This document shows, in pieces, positions 7,081 to 8,130 of a stretch of DNA of 8,130 nt. Both the position numbers and the translations under genes were made by a program. Within the stretch, counting starts at the first letter, position 1. Each line of letters begins with the position of its first letter. The stretch comes from Bacillota bacterium. GTDB lineage: Bacteria > Bacillota > Clostridia > Acetivibrionales > DTU013. The notes below the pieces were generated by a model. It was not told where the DNA came from. It was given only the letters and a program-made list of their open reading frames with translations, and ran no database searches. The stretch lies in NCBI GenBank assembly GCA_023435805.1, contig JAEZMC010000073.1, forward strand, positions 1 to 8,130. Reading direction: 5' to 3'.

Positions 7081-7572
7081 GTGATACTAAGGAAATTATG
7101 GACTGTTGTTCTGGCGTTTGCGCTGATATTCAGTCTGGCGGCCTGTGGAGAGAGCAAGGGCAACACAACCGCAACATCGGAAGGGGAGAGCGTTTCAACG
7201 GAAGCTTTGCAGGAAGTTGTTGACAAACTAGCGGAAGAGGCCCAGGCAGTCCCGCAGCCGGATACGAAGATTGCCGAGGCGGATTCCGCAACGGGTGAAG
7301 CTTCACTGGACACCGTGGAAGATAAGCTGTTAGGTGATTGGGTGGATATAAATGCTGCGGATCGCGTCGTGAATATTACAAAAAATGGCGATCAGTATCA
7401 GTATAAGGACTCTGACGGAGCCTATGCCGGAACCTTCAAGGACGGTGTATTGACAATTAAAATTTCGGATGCTGAAAATGACACGGCTAAGGTCTTTATC
7501 GATTCCAAAACCGGCAATATGGTTACCGATTACCAGGGCGATATTTATGAGTTCACCAGAAAGGTTAACTAG
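7081..7572 (+). CDS. Small lipoprotein of unknown function in the transporter operon
   Basis: 163 residues. The N-terminus has KK-like basic residues (MILRKLW), a hydrophobic core and the lipobox LAAC, with cysteine 22 as the predicted lipidated residue, so the mature protein should be tethered to the outer face of the membrane. Residues 23-80 form a polar, acidic, Ser/Thr/Ala-rich linker. Residues 81-163 look like one small beta-rich domain (LLGDWVDINAADRVVNITK, DGAYAGTFKDGVLTIKI, TGNMVTDYQGDIYEFTRKVN), a pattern like lipocalin-type or copper-resistance-like small beta barrels, though I do not recognise a named family. It sits between the second permease and the binding-protein gene, where such operons usually go straight to the binding protein. 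Possible roles are a transporter accessory, an anchor or partner for the unlipidated binding protein, or a separate ligand-binding module. The role is inferred from position only. Confidence 0.88.
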   Translation: MILRKLWTVVLAFALIFSLAACGESKGNTTATSEGESVSTEALQEVVDKLAEEAQAVPQPDTKIAEADSATGEASLDTVEDKLLGDWVDINAADRVVNITKNGDQYQYKDSDGAYAGTFKDGVLTIKISDAENDTAKVFIDSKTGNMVTDYQGDIYEFTRKVN

Positions 7573-7576
7573 TAGG

Positions 7577-7595
7577 TTCTTGTCAAGCACAAGAA
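7577..7595 (+). other. stem-loop after the lipoprotein gene
   Basis: TTCTTGT (7577-7583) and ACAAGAA (7589-7595) form a perfect 7-bp stem with loop CAAGC, starting 4 bases after the lipoprotein stop. The A-rich run that follows is not a T-run, so it is not an intrinsic terminator on this strand. It may protect the 3' end of the upstream message after processing. Confidence 0.45.
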
Positions 7596-7606
7596 AAATA
7601 AATCAG

Positions 7607-7633
7607 GTAATAACAACCACAGGTTGTTGTTAT
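7607..7633 (+). other. long stem-loop just upstream of the binding-protein gene
   Basis: GTAATAACAACC (7607-7618) pairs with GGTTGTTGTTAT (7622-7633): 12 pairs including two G-U, with a three-base loop ACA. It is followed by AAAAAA rather than T, so it should not terminate transcription. It ends 9 bases before the ribosome site of the binding-protein gene, a position suited to a 5'-protective or processing element. Confidence 0.6.
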
Positions 7634-7657
7634 AAAAAATGAGGGAGGTATGTATTA

Positions 7658-8130
7658 ATGAACCGTAAGATTTCTGTTTCCGTCAGTCTTATCCTTGCTT
7701 TGTTCATGCTGCTTTCAACTTTTGCATTCGGTCTTGCCAAAGTAAGCATTACAAAAGTCGTATTCGATAAGACAAGCATATCACTGGAAGTTGGATCGAC
7801 CTTTACTCCCGCGGTAACACTGACACCGAGCACCGCATTGAAAAACCAGTTGAAATGGACTTCAAGCAATGCTTCTGTCGCCGTAGTCAATTACAATGGT
7901 ACGATATCCGCTTTGAAGGCAGGTACGGCAACCATTACAGCAAAAGCATCCGAAGGCAAGGCATCAGCAACGCTCAGCGTTACTGTAACTGCCAAAAAGG
8001 CTGCAGCAGAGATCAAGATCCCTATCTTTGAAAGAGGCAGACAGGGCCAGCAGCCTGCAGACAGCAGCTATTGGGCAAAATGGATCAAGGCTGAGGTTTT
8101 GAAGGATCTGAACATCAACATCAAATGGGT
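7658..8130 (+). CDS. Extracellular solute-binding protein with N-terminal Big_2 domain, 3' partial
   Basis: The substrate-binding component of the importer; 157 complete codons are visible before the window ends. ATG 7658 has GGGAGGT (7643-7649) eight bases upstream. Residues 1-27 are a signal peptide (MNRKISVSVS, then a hydrophobic core ending STFAFGLA) with no cysteine, so cleavage by signal peptidase I is likely and no lipobox exists. Residues about 28-112 form a bacterial Ig-like group 2 domain (FDKTSISLEVGSTFT, LKWTSSNASVAVV, GTISALKAGTATITAKA). After a short AKKAAA linker, residues 118-157 (EIKIPIFERGRQGQQPADSS, then YWAKWIKAEVLKD and INIKW) match the beginning of LplA/YtcQ-like binding proteins, which have a similar NYWTKWI pattern. 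These normally are lipoproteins of over 500 residues. The fusion and missing lipobox are unusual. The binding-protein call is strong from pattern and operon position but only its first strand and helix are visible. Confidence 0.85.
   Translation, partial: MNRKISVSVSLILALFMLLSTFAFGLAKVSITKVVFDKTSISLEVGSTFTPAVTLTPSTALKNQLKWTSSNASVAVVNYNGTISALKAGTATITAKASEGKASATLSVTVTAKKAAAEIKIPIFERGRQGQQPADSSYWAKWIKAEVLKDLNINIKW

Noticed and set aside
7607..7640. Stem-loop before the binding-protein gene as an intrinsic terminator.
   Set aside because: The stem is followed by A residues on the plus strand, and on the minus strand the nearest T-run is about ten bases away, so neither direction fits.

Overview
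The window looks like a chromosomal segment of a low-to-mid GC Gram-positive bacterium (Firmicutes; a Clostridia or Paenibacillus-type organism fits best). The grounds are strong AGGAGG-type ribosome binding sites, GTG starts, an LplB/YtcP-type carbohydrate ABC transporter with no ATPase beside it, a large membrane-bound AraC-family regulator of the YesS/YtdP kind, and a CcpA-like cre sequence. No RNA gene, insertion sequence, CRISPR array, phage gene or attachment site was seen.

Left part (1-2438). The window opens inside a plus-strand gene for an Xaa-Pro aminopeptidase (M24 family, aminopeptidase P type); its N-terminal part lies outside. A 258-base gap follows, holding a possible promoter, a perfect 8-bp inverted repeat and a clear stem-loop plus T-run. 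Next comes a compact RhlE-type DEAD-box RNA helicase, best started at GTG 1251 rather than at the longer GTG 1227.

Middle (2479-5108). A minus-strand gene, convergent with the helicase, encodes a 772-residue one-component regulator: two membrane segments flanking an extracytoplasmic sensor, then a HAMP-like linker, a degenerate GGDEF-like region and a C-terminal AraC DNA-binding domain. It is divergent from the transporter operon. The shared intergenic region (4798-5108) holds a good sigma-A-type promoter for the regulator, a plausible promoter for the transporter with a cre-like sequence in its spacer, a spaced inverted repeat and a second possible -10 box.

Right part (5109-8130). Four plus-strand genes form a probable operon: LplB/YteP-type permease, LplC/YtcP-type permease, a 163-residue lipoprotein of unknown function, and the 5' part of a solute-binding protein gene that runs off the window. 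The binding protein is unusual: it has a cysteine-free signal peptide and an inserted bacterial Ig-like group 2 (Big_2) domain ahead of the LplA/YtcQ-like binding region. The lipoprotein lies immediately upstream, and two stem-loops sit between them. A reasonable model is that the sensor-regulator detects an extracellular oligosaccharide or related signal and activates the divergent importer, under carbon catabolite control, with the ATPase supplied from elsewhere in the genome as for MsmX/MsiK-dependent systems. The unlipidated Big_2 binding protein next to an uncharacterised lipoprotein is the most distinctive feature of the window.
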